From positions 1 through 36,513 of the forward strand of contig DAQG01000072.1 of NCBI GenBank assembly GCA_002502785.1: a stretch of DNA of 36,513 bases. The letters run 5' to 3'. The stretch comes from Methanothrix harundinacea. GTDB taxonomy: Archaea > Halobacteriota > Methanosarcinia > Methanotrichales > Methanotrichaceae. The notes under the pieces were generated by a model. The model was not told where the DNA came from. It ran no database searches and was given only the letters and a program-made list of their open reading frames with translations. The position numbers and the translations under genes are program-made. Positions 30,831 through 36,513 of this stretch are shown one piece after another (within the stretch, counting starts at the first letter, position 1; every line of letters starts with the position of its first letter).

Positions 30831-31202
30831 GTGGAGAAAGTCAAAGCCGTGATCGAAGATGCAGGGGTCTACAAGATAGGCGACCTCTTCACCAAAAAGC
30901 CGTGCGGTCTGAAGATTAACGAGACCGATGCGATCGTCATCACCGCCAAGACCGAGAGGAGTAACAGGGTGGTGACGAGGACGTTTTACTTCTGCCTCAA
31001 GCCAGATGGCACCTTTTACGAAGAATCCATAGCCAGAAATGGAAGCCGTACCAGGAGACACAGGCTCGCATCTTTTCTCAGGCACTACAAGATCGCAGAA
31101 GACGTCAAGAGATACAACATAACGGAGAGGATCGGCGAATGGAGGGGGGTGCCCGTAGAGGTCGTCCCCATCGAAAAAGACGGCATCATATACGTACCAT
31201 AG
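30831..31202 (+). CDS. Unknown protein between gvpN and gvpO
   Basis: A 123-residue protein. The best start is the GTG at 30831, because AGGTGG lies about 6 nt upstream; a GTG at 30822, directly after the gvpN stop, would add three residues. It is mixed alpha/beta, cytoplasmic and basic in the middle (NGSRTRRHRLASFLRHYKIA), with VITAKTERSNRVVTRTFYFC and GEWRGVPVEVVPIEKDGIIY forming likely strands. I know no family for it. Its tight placement between gvpN and gvpO, where haloarchaea have nothing, argues that it is a gas vesicle protein of this lineage. The function is unknown. Confidence 0.8.
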   Translation: MEKVKAVIEDAGVYKIGDLFTKKPCGLKINETDAIVITAKTERSNRVVTRTFYFCLKPDGTFYEESIARNGSRTRRHRLASFLRHYKIAEDVKRYNITERIGEWRGVPVEVVPIEKDGIIYVP

Positions 31203-31215
31203 GGTGGATTCTAAG

Positions 31216-31491
31216 ATGACAGATAGTATGTCCGCTTTGGACGTGCACCAAACCGCCTGCCGTCTTGCAGAGAGCCTTTTGAGAAAGAAGGTGGAGGGCG
31301 TCACCGGAATCACGAAAGAAGAAGGTGAATGGAGGGCATTGGTCGAGGTGCTCGAGAGAAAGGCGGTTCCAGATACACAGGATATGCTCGGCGTATATGA
31401 GTTCTCTCTCGACGATAAGGGCGATCTCATCGGATATAGGCGGGTCGAGCTGCGGCGAAGATCGGATCGCAGCGTGGTGGAGGATCTGTAG
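31216..31491 (+). CDS. gvpO: Gas vesicle protein GvpO
   Basis: A 91-residue GvpO. The family pattern of W-x-x-x-V-E-V-x-E then D-x-L-x-x-Y-E and G-Y-R-R-V appears as EWRALVEVLERKAVPDTQDM, LGVYEFSLDDKGDLIGYRRV and ELRRRS. GvpO is needed for vesicle formation in haloarchaea, where the gene also follows gvpN, and is reported to affect expression. A GTG at 31204 is an alternative start, but GGGTGG suits the ATG at 31216. Confidence 0.93.
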   Translation: MTDSMSALDVHQTACRLAESLLRKKVEGVTGITKEEGEWRALVEVLERKAVPDTQDMLGVYEFSLDDKGDLIGYRRVELRRRSDRSVVEDL

Positions 31492-31510
31492 CTTCTTCAG
31501 GTGATCTGGT

Positions 31511-32197
31511 TTGAGGTCTCGCAAAGGTGGTCGTGGTAGGGGATCTGGGGGTCAGGGCGAAGGGCTGTATGTATACTGCATAATCAGATCACCTGAGGAG
31601 AGGAGGTCCTTTGGAAATATCGGCTTTGACGGTGGCGAGGTCCATACTCTTGATTATAATGATTTTGCCCCTGTAGTCAGCAGCTCGAAGATGAAGGAGT
31701 ACGGAGTAGACGAGGTGGACATAAAGGTCCACAAGACGGTTGTAGAGATGGCTATGAGGGAGCACAGCGTCCTTCCGGTGGCTTACGGGATGGTCTTCAA
31801 AAATAATAAGCTGCTCGGAGTTGCCATGAAGACCGGGCACAGGGCGATGAAGAAGGCGATGGATTCCGTAGACGGCAAGGTGGAGCTAGGCGTCAAGGTT
31901 CTGTTGCCGCAAAGCTCGACGGAGCTGAACGGCAAGGTTGAAGAGTGCCGGTCTGAGATCACGAGGTGCCTTGGGGGGATCGCAGCCGATTCGAGATCTT
32001 TGAAGCTCTTCAGCGACCGCCTCCTTTTGAACACATCTTTTCTGGTCGATTCTGATCGGCTCGACGAATTTTCTGACTGTGTGGGGCGACTTGCCGGCGA
32101 CTACGACGCTCTGAAGGTCCAGTACTCCGGTCCGTGGCCCCCCTACAACTTCGTGGACATCCAGATCCTTGGAAAGAAGAGGGGTGGTTTCAGATAG
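31511..32197 (+). CDS. gvpF: Gas vesicle protein GvpF
   Basis: A 228-residue GvpF/GvpL-family protein. A basic Gly/Arg-rich start (RSRKGGRGRGSGGQGEG) precedes GLYVYCIIRSPEE, the family N-terminus. KVHKTVVEMAMREHSVLPVA, YGMVFKNN and LKVQYSGPWPPYNFVDIQI are further family marks. GvpF binds GvpA and is a minor part of the vesicle, probably in early assembly. Called GvpF rather than GvpL because it is the first of two copies and lies before gvpG. The TTG start at 31511 has AGGTGAT upstream. The gvpG ATG follows its stop directly. Confidence 0.92.
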   Translation: MRSRKGGRGRGSGGQGEGLYVYCIIRSPEERRSFGNIGFDGGEVHTLDYNDFAPVVSSSKMKEYGVDEVDIKVHKTVVEMAMREHSVLPVAYGMVFKNNKLLGVAMKTGHRAMKKAMDSVDGKVELGVKVLLPQSSTELNGKVEECRSEITRCLGGIAADSRSLKLFSDRLLLNTSFLVDSDRLDEFSDCVGRLAGDYDALKVQYSGPWPPYNFVDIQILGKKRGGFR

Positions 32198-32479
32198 ATG
32201 TTTTTGATAGACGACATCCTGTTACGGACACTCGGTTTTTCCATCCCGGGTCTCGACATGTTCTGGCTCTTCGAGCAGATCCTCTACTTCACCCGCAAGG
32301 AGATGTACGATCAGATCAAAGATAAATTGAAGGAGAACCGGATGCTTTACGAGCTGGGAGAGATCAGCGATGACGATTATATGAGAATTAATGCGAAGTT
32401 GGTGCGCCAGCTCAAGCTGGCCGAAAAGGCGAGAGATATGAACTTGGGAGTTAGGACCGACATTCTTGGGGGCGAATAG
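32198..32479 (+). CDS. gvpG: Gas vesicle protein GvpG
   Basis: A 93-residue GvpG: MFLIDDILLRTLGFSIPGLD then FWLFEQILYFTRKEMYDQIK, followed by a helical stretch ENRMLYELGEISDDDYMRIN. This N-terminal hydrophobic part and the coiled C-terminal part are standard. It is essential in haloarchaea and probably part of the nucleation complex with GvpF. Its ATG directly abuts the gvpF TAG stop, so translation is coupled. Confidence 0.95.
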   Translation: MFLIDDILLRTLGFSIPGLDMFWLFEQILYFTRKEMYDQIKDKLKENRMLYELGEISDDDYMRINAKLVRQLKLAEKARDMNLGVRTDILGGE

Positions 32480-32485
32480 GGACAC

Positions 32486-32728
32486 ATGCCTGAAGATGAC
32501 CTCGATCCGAACTCTTGCATTCCGTGGAAACTATTTAAAATATTAGAAGAGATGGAGCAGAACGGCGATCTCGAAAGAAGCGGGTCCGGCGAGGTCGAAG
32601 GTCCGTTTTACTCAAATGCGCTCTACAGTTATAACATCAAGCTGGGAATCGAGGAGGACCTCTCCCCCAAGAGGGGGTTTAGGCCGAGGTCACGATATCG
32701 TCGGATCAGCATATGGTCGAAGTGGTGA
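32486..32728 (+). CDS. Small ORF, GvpH N-terminus-like
   Basis: An 80-residue protein, 6 bp after gvpG. CIPWKLFKILEEMEQNGDLE and SNALYSYNIKLGIEEDL recall the short region before the Hsp20 domain in GvpH-type proteins (in this window, PVIEYNISTRPLG in the gvpH gene). It ends in a basic tail RGFRPRSRYRRISIWSKW. It has no Hsp20 domain itself. It may be a paralogous adapter. No membrane helix. The stop overlaps the ribosome site of the next gene. The family is not recognised with confidence. Confidence 0.7.
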   Translation: MPEDDLDPNSCIPWKLFKILEEMEQNGDLERSGSGEVEGPFYSNALYSYNIKLGIEEDLSPKRGFRPRSRYRRISIWSKW

Positions 32729-32733
32729 GGCTT

Positions 32734-33030
32734 ATGTCGTCGAGAAGGGGGATCGTCATCAAAAACAAGAGAAAACAGCGGGCAGTTGTGGCGGAGCACA
32801 AGAGAAAGGTCCAGGATCATAAGCTCAAGATCAGGATGGAGGTCATGCCTCAGATGCGGAAGACAAAACAGGAATGGTACCTGAATTCGAGGGGCAATCT
32901 TCTGGATATCCACAGAAAGTGGGCTGTTCAGAGGATCAGCGTTCGGGCCCGTATGATGGCACAAAATCGGCTTCATCGGGAGAAGATCAACGCCCATAAA
33001 ATGAAGACCAAAGTTATGATGAGTCAGTGA
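32734..33030 (+). CDS. Very basic small protein, GvpI-like
   Basis: A 98-residue protein dominated by Lys and Arg (MSSRRGIVIKNKRKQRAVVA, EHKRKVQDHKLKIRMEVMPQ) with only a handful of acidic residues; the isoelectric point must be well above 11. It probably forms long helices. Haloarchaeal GvpI is likewise a strongly basic small protein encoded next to gvpH, so GvpI-like is a reasonable label, but no sequence match can be claimed. The ATG at 32734 is favoured, with GGTGAGG (at the stop of the previous gene) 4 nt upstream; an ATG at 32713 would overlap that gene. Confidence 0.65.
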   Translation: MSSRRGIVIKNKRKQRAVVAEHKRKVQDHKLKIRMEVMPQMRKTKQEWYLNSRGNLLDIHRKWAVQRISVRARMMAQNRLHREKINAHKMKTKVMMSQ

Positions 33031-33070
33031 AGGCGGATGACTGGCACAAATATCTGATACGAGGAAATTC

Positions 33071-33418
33071 ATGGCAGGACTAGAGCCTGTGAGCGATAGA
33101 GGTCTGCTCGACGTGGTGGATCGGATACTGGACAAGGGGATAGTGATCAACGCCGACATATCCGTTTCCGTTGCCGGGACCGAACTTCTGGGTATAAAAA
33201 TCAGGGCTACCCTTTCTTCCTTTGAGACCGCCGCCAGGTACGGTATGGAGCTTCCTTCAGGGACCGACCTCGCCGCCCCCGGGTGGAAGGAGGTGTACGT
33301 CAAGAAGGCGAAATGTCCTGAGTGTGAGAATCGAGTAAGCGAGGAGACGCTGATCGCCGAAGGTTGCCCCATCTGCGGCTGGACGCGGAATAAAAATAAG
33401 AAAATTGAGGCACGTTAA
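33071..33418 (+). CDS. gvpJ: GvpJ with C-terminal zinc ribbon
   Basis: A 115-residue GvpA paralogue. Residues 10-66 match GvpJ closely (ILDKGIVINADISVSVAGTE, LLGIKIRATLSSFETAARYG, ELPSGTDL). The tail carries Cys82-x2-Cys85 and Cys99-x2-Cys102 (KCPECENRV and GCPICGW), a four-cysteine zinc-ribbon pattern absent from the haloarchaeal GvpJ I know. GvpJ is a minor shell component thought to form tip or nucleation structures. GAGGAA lies 6 nt before the ATG. The zinc ribbon could dock another protein or nucleic acid; that is inference. Confidence 0.9.
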   Translation: MAGLEPVSDRGLLDVVDRILDKGIVINADISVSVAGTELLGIKIRATLSSFETAARYGMELPSGTDLAAPGWKEVYVKKAKCPECENRVSEETLIAEGCPICGWTRNKNKKIEAR

Positions 33419-33450
33419 ACGCTTTTTCTGTAAAAGGGCTGGTGAAAACC

Positions 33451-34062
33451 GTGAGCGATGACGCCGAAAAAAAAGATGAAAAGGATGTGAGCAGGGAATA
33501 CGAAGAGCGGATAAAAAGGCTCGAAAAGAAGATAGAAGGTCTCGAGGCCAAAGGCGAAGGAGGCGTTGTAGGCGATATCGTAGGTCAGCTTCTTCCGGGC
33601 CTGGGAGGCGTTATAAAAACCCTGGAGAAGACCTCGCCGGAGTTTCGCAAGAGGATCGAAGAGACCGACGCGGAGATAAAGCACAGGATAGACATGGGCT
33701 GGAACAGCCGTCCCGTCATCGAGTACAATATATCCACAAGGCCCCTCGGAGGCGGGGCGAGACGGGGGCGGCCCGCGGGCAAACCTAGGGAGATATCGGT
33801 GACGATGTCAGAGGACGTGCCAAAGAAAGCACCTATCGTCGACGTCTTTGAAAAGGACGACCTGATCTTCGTCTTGGTCGTCTTGCCAGAGCTCGAAGAA
33901 AGCTCGATAGAGACGAAGCTTGCCGGAAATGTCCTGGAGATCTCCGACGGAAAGAGGAGCAAAAGGGTCGAGCTGCCGACAAGCGGGAGATCGATCGTCG
34001 ACAGGTCGTATAAGCACGGAGTCCTCCAGATAACCATCGAAAAAGAGGATAATGGCTCTTGA
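33451..34062 (+). CDS. gvpH: GvpH-like protein with Hsp20 domain
   Basis: A 203-residue protein. Residues about 1-35 are a charged coiled coil (REYEERIKRLEKKIEGLEAK). The middle, IVGQLLPGLGGVIKTLEKTS through PVIEYNISTRPLG, is the GvpH-type region. Residues about 120-203 form an alpha-crystallin/Hsp20 domain (PIVDVFEKDDLIFVLVVLPE, KLAGNVLEISD, RSYKHGVLQITIEKED). GvpH is reported as a small-heat-shock-like chaperone for gas vesicle proteins. Of two GTG codons the second, at 33451, is better placed after GGTGA; 33442 would add three residues. It overlaps gvpK by 11 nt. Confidence 0.85.
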   Translation: MSDDAEKKDEKDVSREYEERIKRLEKKIEGLEAKGEGGVVGDIVGQLLPGLGGVIKTLEKTSPEFRKRIEETDAEIKHRIDMGWNSRPVIEYNISTRPLGGGARRGRPAGKPREISVTMSEDVPKKAPIVDVFEKDDLIFVLVVLPELEESSIETKLAGNVLEISDGKRSKRVELPTSGRSIVDRSYKHGVLQITIEKEDNGS

Positions 34063-34369
34063 AGTTGACGAAAATAATCTCAAGCAGGGTCTGCTCGGGC
34101 TCGTCGTAGCCCTCGTCGAGATAATCCAGGATCTGGTCGAGAGACAGGCGATCAGAAGGATCGAGGGTGGAAGGCTCGATGAAGATGAAATCGAGCGGCT
34201 GGGAAAGGCCCTCATTGATCTCGACGAGGCGATAGAGAAGATAAAGCTGGACAACGACCTCGAAGACGTCGTCGAGTCCGTCATAAGCAGCCTCGACGAC
34301 GTGGCGGACGACCTTTTGAACAAGTTCTTCAATCCCGAATCCTGGGCTGAAGAGGTTGAGGAGATATGA
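34052..34369 (+). CDS. gvpK: Gas vesicle protein GvpK
   Basis: A 105-residue GvpK: DENNLKQGLLGLVVALVEII, QDLVERQAIRRIEGGRLDED, EIERLGKALIDLDEAIEKIK match the conserved family helices. The C-terminus is acidic. GvpK is an accessory protein required in haloarchaea for vesicle formation and is part of the assembly complex with F, G, H, I, J, L and M. Its start overlaps gvpH, and its stop overlaps the gvpL start (ATGA). Confidence 0.95.
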   Translation: MALEVDENNLKQGLLGLVVALVEIIQDLVERQAIRRIEGGRLDEDEIERLGKALIDLDEAIEKIKLDNDLEDVVESVISSLDDVADDLLNKFFNPESWAEEVEEI

Positions 34370-35160
34370 GCGAAGCTGCGAAAGAAGGGAGGTACATCTA
34401 CACCGTCGTCAGCTCCGGTCCGGTGTCGGACCTGGGAGATGTGGGGATCGAGGAGAGCCAGGTCCGCCTGGTTTCCTGCGGGGATATCGCAGCCGTCGTT
34501 CATTCCAGCCCAGCCGAGCCCTACGTCACCAAAGACGACGAGAGGGCAAAGGAGTGGGTGCTCGAGCACAGCTACGTGATCGACCTCGCCACGGAGATGT
34601 TCGGCACCGTCCTTCCCTTCTCCTTCGACGTCATATTCATCGGCGACGACGAGGTTGTCAGAGGCTGGCTTGAGGAGAACTACGACCTTCTGAAACGGGA
34701 GCTTGAGAGGGTCAAAGGTAAGGCTGAGTACTCGGTTCAGATCTTCTGTGATGAGGAAAAGCTCACAGAGAAGATTCTGGCGGACGATCCCGAACTGCAG
34801 AGGCTGAGGGACGGCATCGAGAATATGCCGAAGGGGACGGCATACCTCTACCAGAAGAAGCTCGATCTGAAGATCAAGGAGGGGCTCTTGGAGGAGACTG
34901 CAAGGCTCGCCAAAGAGGTCGGCGCGAAGATCGATGAGCTTGCCGATGAGGTCAAGATCGAAAAAAAGGTCTCCTGGGTTCCGGATAAATACAAAGAGAA
35001 GATGATGGTCGCGGCTTTCTCGTGTCTGGTGCGTCACGATGACGTCGAGGCCCTCGGCGACTTCCTGGAGGAGATCGATAAAGAGAATGAATCTTCCGTC
35101 AGGTTCTCTGGACCTTGGGCGCCTTTCAGCTTCGTCCAGCTCAAGGGGACCCGAAGATGA
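34366..35160 (+). CDS. gvpL: Gas vesicle protein GvpL
   Basis: A 264-residue GvpF/GvpL-family protein with GRYIYTVVSSGPVSDLGDVG at the N-terminus, CGDIAAVVHSSP, EWVLEHSYVIDLATEMFGTV then LPFSFDVIF, and the closing VRFSGPWAPFSFVQLK. It is longer than the GvpF of this cluster, as is usual. GvpL contacts most other accessory proteins in haloarchaea and may act as the assembly hub. The ATGA overlaps on both sides (gvpK stop, gvpM start) indicate coupled translation. Confidence 0.95.
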   Translation: MSEAAKEGRYIYTVVSSGPVSDLGDVGIEESQVRLVSCGDIAAVVHSSPAEPYVTKDDERAKEWVLEHSYVIDLATEMFGTVLPFSFDVIFIGDDEVVRGWLEENYDLLKRELERVKGKAEYSVQIFCDEEKLTEKILADDPELQRLRDGIENMPKGTAYLYQKKLDLKIKEGLLEETARLAKEVGAKIDELADEVKIEKKVSWVPDKYKEKMMVAAFSCLVRHDDVEALGDFLEEIDKENESSVRFSGPWAPFSFVQLKGTRR

Positions 35161-35741
35161 AACCCGAAAGGGACTACGGTCTTGTAGACATTCTCGACAG
35201 GCTTCTGAACAAGGGTTTGATTCTGAACGCCGACCTGATAATAACCGTCGCTGGAATTCCCCTGATAGGCCTGAGCCTCAAGGCGGCTCTTGCGAGCATA
35301 GAGACAATGCTCGACTACGGGATGCTGGAGGCATGGGACCGGGAGACAAGGGAGTGGTACAAAAAGCAGCTCATGGAGAGCGGCCCGCACCTCGCGGACG
35401 GTGAAGTGGTATTATATAAAACATTTGGATATGTATGGTACAGCCAGGGGCTGATATCGAGCTGGAGGCCGGGATTCTGGTACGTCACGAACGGGAGGGT
35501 CCTCCTCTGGAGACGGGAGCCCGAAGAGGCTCTCTTTGAGGCTTTCCTGGGGGAGATCGGCTCGATCGAGGCACGATCCGAGATAGACTTTGGCAAAGAG
35601 AGAGAAGAGCTGAATCTGGAAGTTGAGGGGCGGATCGCGCGCATTCGCTCTTCAGACGTCTCGGAATTTGAAGACGCCATTAGAAAAGCCCTGGCGAGCC
35701 AAGATATCGCCCAAAGCCAGAGCTGTCAAATTCGGTTTTGA
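35157..35741 (+). CDS. gvpM: GvpM with extra GRAM/PH-like domain
   Basis: A 194-residue protein, over twice the usual GvpM length (about 84). Residues 1-75 are a GvpA paralogue of GvpM type: YGLVDILDRLLNKGLILNAD, LIITVAGIPLIGLSLKAALA, SIETMLDYGMLEAWD. Residues about 82-183 form a second domain with DGEVVLYKTFGYVWYS, PGFWYVTNGRVLLWRR and EAFLGEIGSIE, the strand pattern of GRAM/bacterial PH domains, which often bind lipids or proteins. The tail is polar. Start ATG at 35157 overlaps the gvpL stop. Last gene of the accessory unit. The domain call is by eye from the pattern, so a fold search should confirm it. Confidence 0.88.
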   Translation: MKPERDYGLVDILDRLLNKGLILNADLIITVAGIPLIGLSLKAALASIETMLDYGMLEAWDRETREWYKKQLMESGPHLADGEVVLYKTFGYVWYSQGLISSWRPGFWYVTNGRVLLWRREPEEALFEAFLGEIGSIEARSEIDFGKEREELNLEVEGRIARIRSSDVSEFEDAIRKALASQDIAQSQSCQIRF

Positions 35742-35766
35742 TCCGATGACGGGGCGTTCCGTTCCT

Positions 35767-36351
35767 TCAGTCCAGCTCCCGGACCTCGACATCGTGCGGC
35801 AGTTTAGGTGCTACGTCGTGGGCAGCGCCAACGAACAAAATTCCCGTTTCGCCGTCTTTTAAGGTAGAATCGATCGCATTTGCGATGAAGGTGTCACGTT
35901 CCTCTATGAGCCAGTCTTTTATTCTGTCGTAACGAAGTATTGCCTCTGTTCTCTCGTTCTCAGTTTTTGCATCTACAATCCGTTTGATGCCCTCATACTC
36001 TTTTATGAGCAATTTTGGATTTTCGGTTGCCTCCAGAATTGCCCCGTTTTCGATCAGCTTTCTTACGATCTGATAGTTGCGACTCCCCTTATCTGCCACC
36101 TCTCTGACGATTCTTTCTCCCATCTCCCCACCACACGGCATACCATCTTGATACACCCTTATTTCCATGTAATTCAAGTCCAAAAGATCTATTTCTTTTT
36201 CGACTTCATTCCAAAAAGTCTCAATTCTCTTTTTATTTTCGTCCCATCTATTTTTTCCGATTTTTGCTATGCTCTCTCTTTCGAGGTCATCTTTTATAGA
36301 TCCCATATCAGGGGAACTGTGAACAATTGGTATAATTATCAAATTTCTCAT
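35767..36351 (-). CDS. Conserved-looking protein of unknown function
   Basis: A 194-residue soluble protein starting MRNLIIIPIVHSSPDMGSIK. Other likely conserved spots are NYMEIRVYQDGMPCGGEMGE, KGSRNYQIVRKLIENGAILE and GILFVGAAHDVAPKLP near the C-terminus. From memory similar proteins occur in scattered archaea and bacteria without known role; the early H-S-S and late GAAHDV may form one active site, but that is guesswork. It faces the gas vesicle cluster and ends 25 bp from gvpM, so it is not in that operon. The AT content is higher than in the cluster. The 160 bp beyond its start, to the window edge, holds only AT-rich promoter-like sequence. Confidence 0.8.
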   Translation of the reverse strand: MRNLIIIPIVHSSPDMGSIKDDLERESIAKIGKNRWDENKKRIETFWNEVEKEIDLLDLNYMEIRVYQDGMPCGGEMGERIVREVADKGSRNYQIVRKLIENGAILEATENPKLLIKEYEGIKRIVDAKTENERTEAILRYDRIKDWLIEERDTFIANAIDSTLKDGETGILFVGAAHDVAPKLPHDVEVRELD

Positions 36352-36494
36352 AAAGAATACGCCTCTATCCAGTGGTAGGTATGCCTGAATCAGTTATAAA
36401 TATTAGCTGGTAATCGACCAAAACAAGAATCATAATGTATCGTATCCTTTTTCAAATCTCGACATTCTAGTGCAGTGCACAGACCGCGTGACCA

Positions 36495-36513
36495 AGGCAG
36501 CGTGCCGAATGTG
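36495..36513 (-). repeat. Inverted copy of the 19-bp edge repeat
   Basis: Exact reverse complement of positions 2-20, ending at the last base of the window. Sequence next to the two copies differs. Confidence 0.9.

Noticed and set aside
1..36513. Whole window as a 36.5-kb element bounded by 19-bp terminal inverted repeats
   Set aside because: It contains core metabolic genes (mfnB, serA, ycaO) and no integrase, replication or packaging genes, and a reading frame runs through the left copy. An assembly break at a repeat is simpler.
1..36513. tRNA or rRNA genes
   Set aside because: I looked in the gaps for cloverleaf-like and rRNA-like sequence and saw none, but a covariance search would be needed to be sure.

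Overview
The window looks like part of the chromosome of a methanogenic archaeon, most likely from the Methanosarcinales and plausibly Methanothrix-like. The evidence is a set of methanogen-type genes: an MtrA homologue, the YcaO/TfuA pair that makes thioglycine in methyl-coenzyme M reductase, the methanofuran enzyme MfnB, DUF1890- and DUF1894-like proteins, a CooS/CooF carbon monoxide dehydrogenase pair, and an archaeal gas vesicle cluster. Archaeal TATA-like boxes, Shine-Dalgarno sites and overlapping ATGA stop/starts agree with this. The genus is inference; no rRNA or tRNA gene was seen.

Layout. 1-3.4 kb: a membrane protein gene cut by the left edge, a soluble MtrA homologue, a winged-helix regulator and a GvpD/KaiC-like P-loop ATPase. 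3.4-7.8 kb (minus strand): a tightly packed run ycaO - tfuA - ThiS/MoaD-like - E1 enzyme fused to a DUF1890-like domain - DUF1894-like - MoaD-like - MoaE. It reads as one sulfur-handling operon. 7.9-13.7 kb: an ArsB-type anion permease, a secreted 5'-nucleotidase, a DUF362 ferredoxin-like protein, a GNAT acetyltransferase and a tail-collar gene broken by two single-base frameshifts. 13.8-16.8 kb: an IS66-like transposase remnant, then cooS-cooF. 16.8-21.6 kb: an AT-rich stretch with a possible decayed gene, a half-size MFS protein, an ADP-ribosylglycohydrolase and FeoB. 21.7-26.7 kb: an exported haem catalase, a HisA-like TIM barrel divergent from mfnB, and serA.

26.9-35.7 kb: a PadR-type regulator, an AT-rich 0.74-kb leader, and the gas vesicle cluster: three tandem gvpA copies, a repeat-rich protein that I propose as a GvpC analogue, then gvpN, an unknown ORF, gvpO, gvpF, gvpG, a small ORF, a very basic GvpI-like ORF, gvpJ, gvpH, gvpK, gvpL and gvpM. 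A strong hairpin with a T-run separates the gvpA/C unit from the gvpN-M unit, so shell protein and accessory proteins can be expressed at different levels. GvpJ carries an extra zinc-ribbon tail and GvpM an extra GRAM/PH-like domain. The last gene is a conserved-looking protein of unknown function. The two ends of the window share a 19-bp inverted repeat.

The two points most worth following are the gas vesicle cluster (GvpC-like repeat protein, fused domains on GvpJ and GvpM, unknown ORFs) and the thioamide/sulfur-carrier operon with its E1-DUF1890 fusion.
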